A stretch of 64,000 nt of DNA from Moniliophthora roreri (taxonomy: Eukaryota > Basidiomycota > Agaricomycetes > Agaricales > Marasmiaceae): the NCBI GenBank assembly GCA_001466705.2, contig LATX02000216.1:248001-312000 (forward strand). The letters are read 5' to 3'. Below are positions 63,426 to 64,000 of this stretch, piece by piece; the first letter of the stretch is position 1, and each line of letters begins with the position of its first letter. The notes beneath the pieces were generated by a model. That model was not told the DNA's origin. It saw only the letters and a list, made by a program, of their open reading frames with translations, and did no database searches. Both the position numbers and the translations under genes were made by a program.

Positions 63426-64000
63426 TTTCGTGTTGTTCTTCAACCGCCAAAGTTCCTCCATGTAGTGCTTCCATATCTCAAAAACGAGATGATTCGTATG
63501 CGTAGGGAAAGGGTACGAAGGGAATTTGGAGAGATTGGGCAAAGTTGGAGCGGCGGGTAAAGAGTTCGGTTGGTTACCAGGAAGTTCCGGGATACAAGGA
63601 CCACGATTTATCATTACACGTCGGTCATTGTTGTCTCTCTCCTTCGCCGTAGACTCTCAAGACTCCACACGAATTCCTCCTTCATTCTTCCATTTCCGAA
63701 TTCCTGAACGCAAGCCTGCGCCATGTCACGAAGCTGCTGGCCCTACTCACAAGGTACCTACTAGTAGTCGATATGGAAGCCAGCAGCCACGCTCACTCTA
63801 GCCGTGCTATCCCCCACCGCTTCCGCTAACATTATCATTCTCCGCTTTTTCCTTCTGCTGTGCCATCTCCCTTTATCTCAGACACACTTACATCAGCACC
63901 CTCGCTGGCTTCCCCTCAACTGTCGACTTGCTATACAAAGCACCCCGTCCATGATCCAGGTTCACCACAACAGGAATCGAATAACTAAACGATTGGGCAC
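63426..64000 (+). repeat. Partner of the 57.45-58.1 kb segment
   Basis: It matches in order CCAAAGTTCCTCCATGTAGT, GGTACGAAGGGAA, ATTACACGTCG and GAACGCAAGCCTGCG. A charged helical piece (NEMIRMRRERVRREFGEIGQ) is the only coding-like part. The window ends inside it. Confidence 0.5.

Overview
The window reads as nuclear DNA of a filamentous basidiomycete, most likely an agaricomycete. Introns are short (about 47-57 bp) with GTRAGT donors. The mobile elements are a Ty3 chromovirus, a Mutator-like element with SWIM zinc finger, a KDZ-type transposase tail, and hAT- and CACTA-like MITEs. The multi-copy membrane-protein families resemble those expanded in mushroom-forming fungi. I cannot name the species. 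No rRNA, CRISPR or bacterial-type gene is visible.

Layout. 0.7-9.9 kb is one decayed Mutator-like transposase gene split by a ~5.7-kb nest of insertions (two LTR-like copies and a CACTA-type MITE). From 10 to 30 kb and 45 to 64 kb the DNA is a mosaic of segmental duplications of one gene group: (i) a polytopic membrane protein on the minus strand (11.9-13.6, 24.2-25.9 and 49.9-51.6 kb), (ii) a relic called gene X on the minus strand, and (iii) a single-pass membrane protein on the plus strand, whose start faces away from X. The X / single-pass junction recurs at five places. 28.98-30.5 and 45.05-46.7 kb are a second duplicated segment. A nearly complete Ty3 element (30,882-38,132) with identical 5-bp target duplications has landed in a KDZ-related segment whose better kept relative is at 58.8-60.3 kb. 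40.0-44.9 kb is bounded by long AT-rich inverted repeats.

A single N at 13,750 joins two contigs whose ends overlap. The 1,982 bp before the N recur immediately after it, so the second 558-codon membrane-protein ORF is almost certainly an assembly artefact.

CpG is strongly depleted in some blocks (about 0-13.3, 23.7-30.8, 38.2-51.7 kb) and retained in others (about 15.7-23.3, 51.9-60.5, 61.4-64 kb), even between copies of the same duplication. Most stop codons breaking the transposon genes are what C-to-T change at CGA would give, and the two LTRs of the Ty3 element differ only by transitions, nearly all at CpG. The picture is of transposons and gene duplicates decaying by 5-methylcytosine deamination or a RIP-like process. 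Two membrane-protein genes (11.9-13.6 and 49.9-51.6 kb) still have fully open exons. No gene group here is clearly a new functional system; the strongest candidate for unknown biology is the repeated membrane-protein group.
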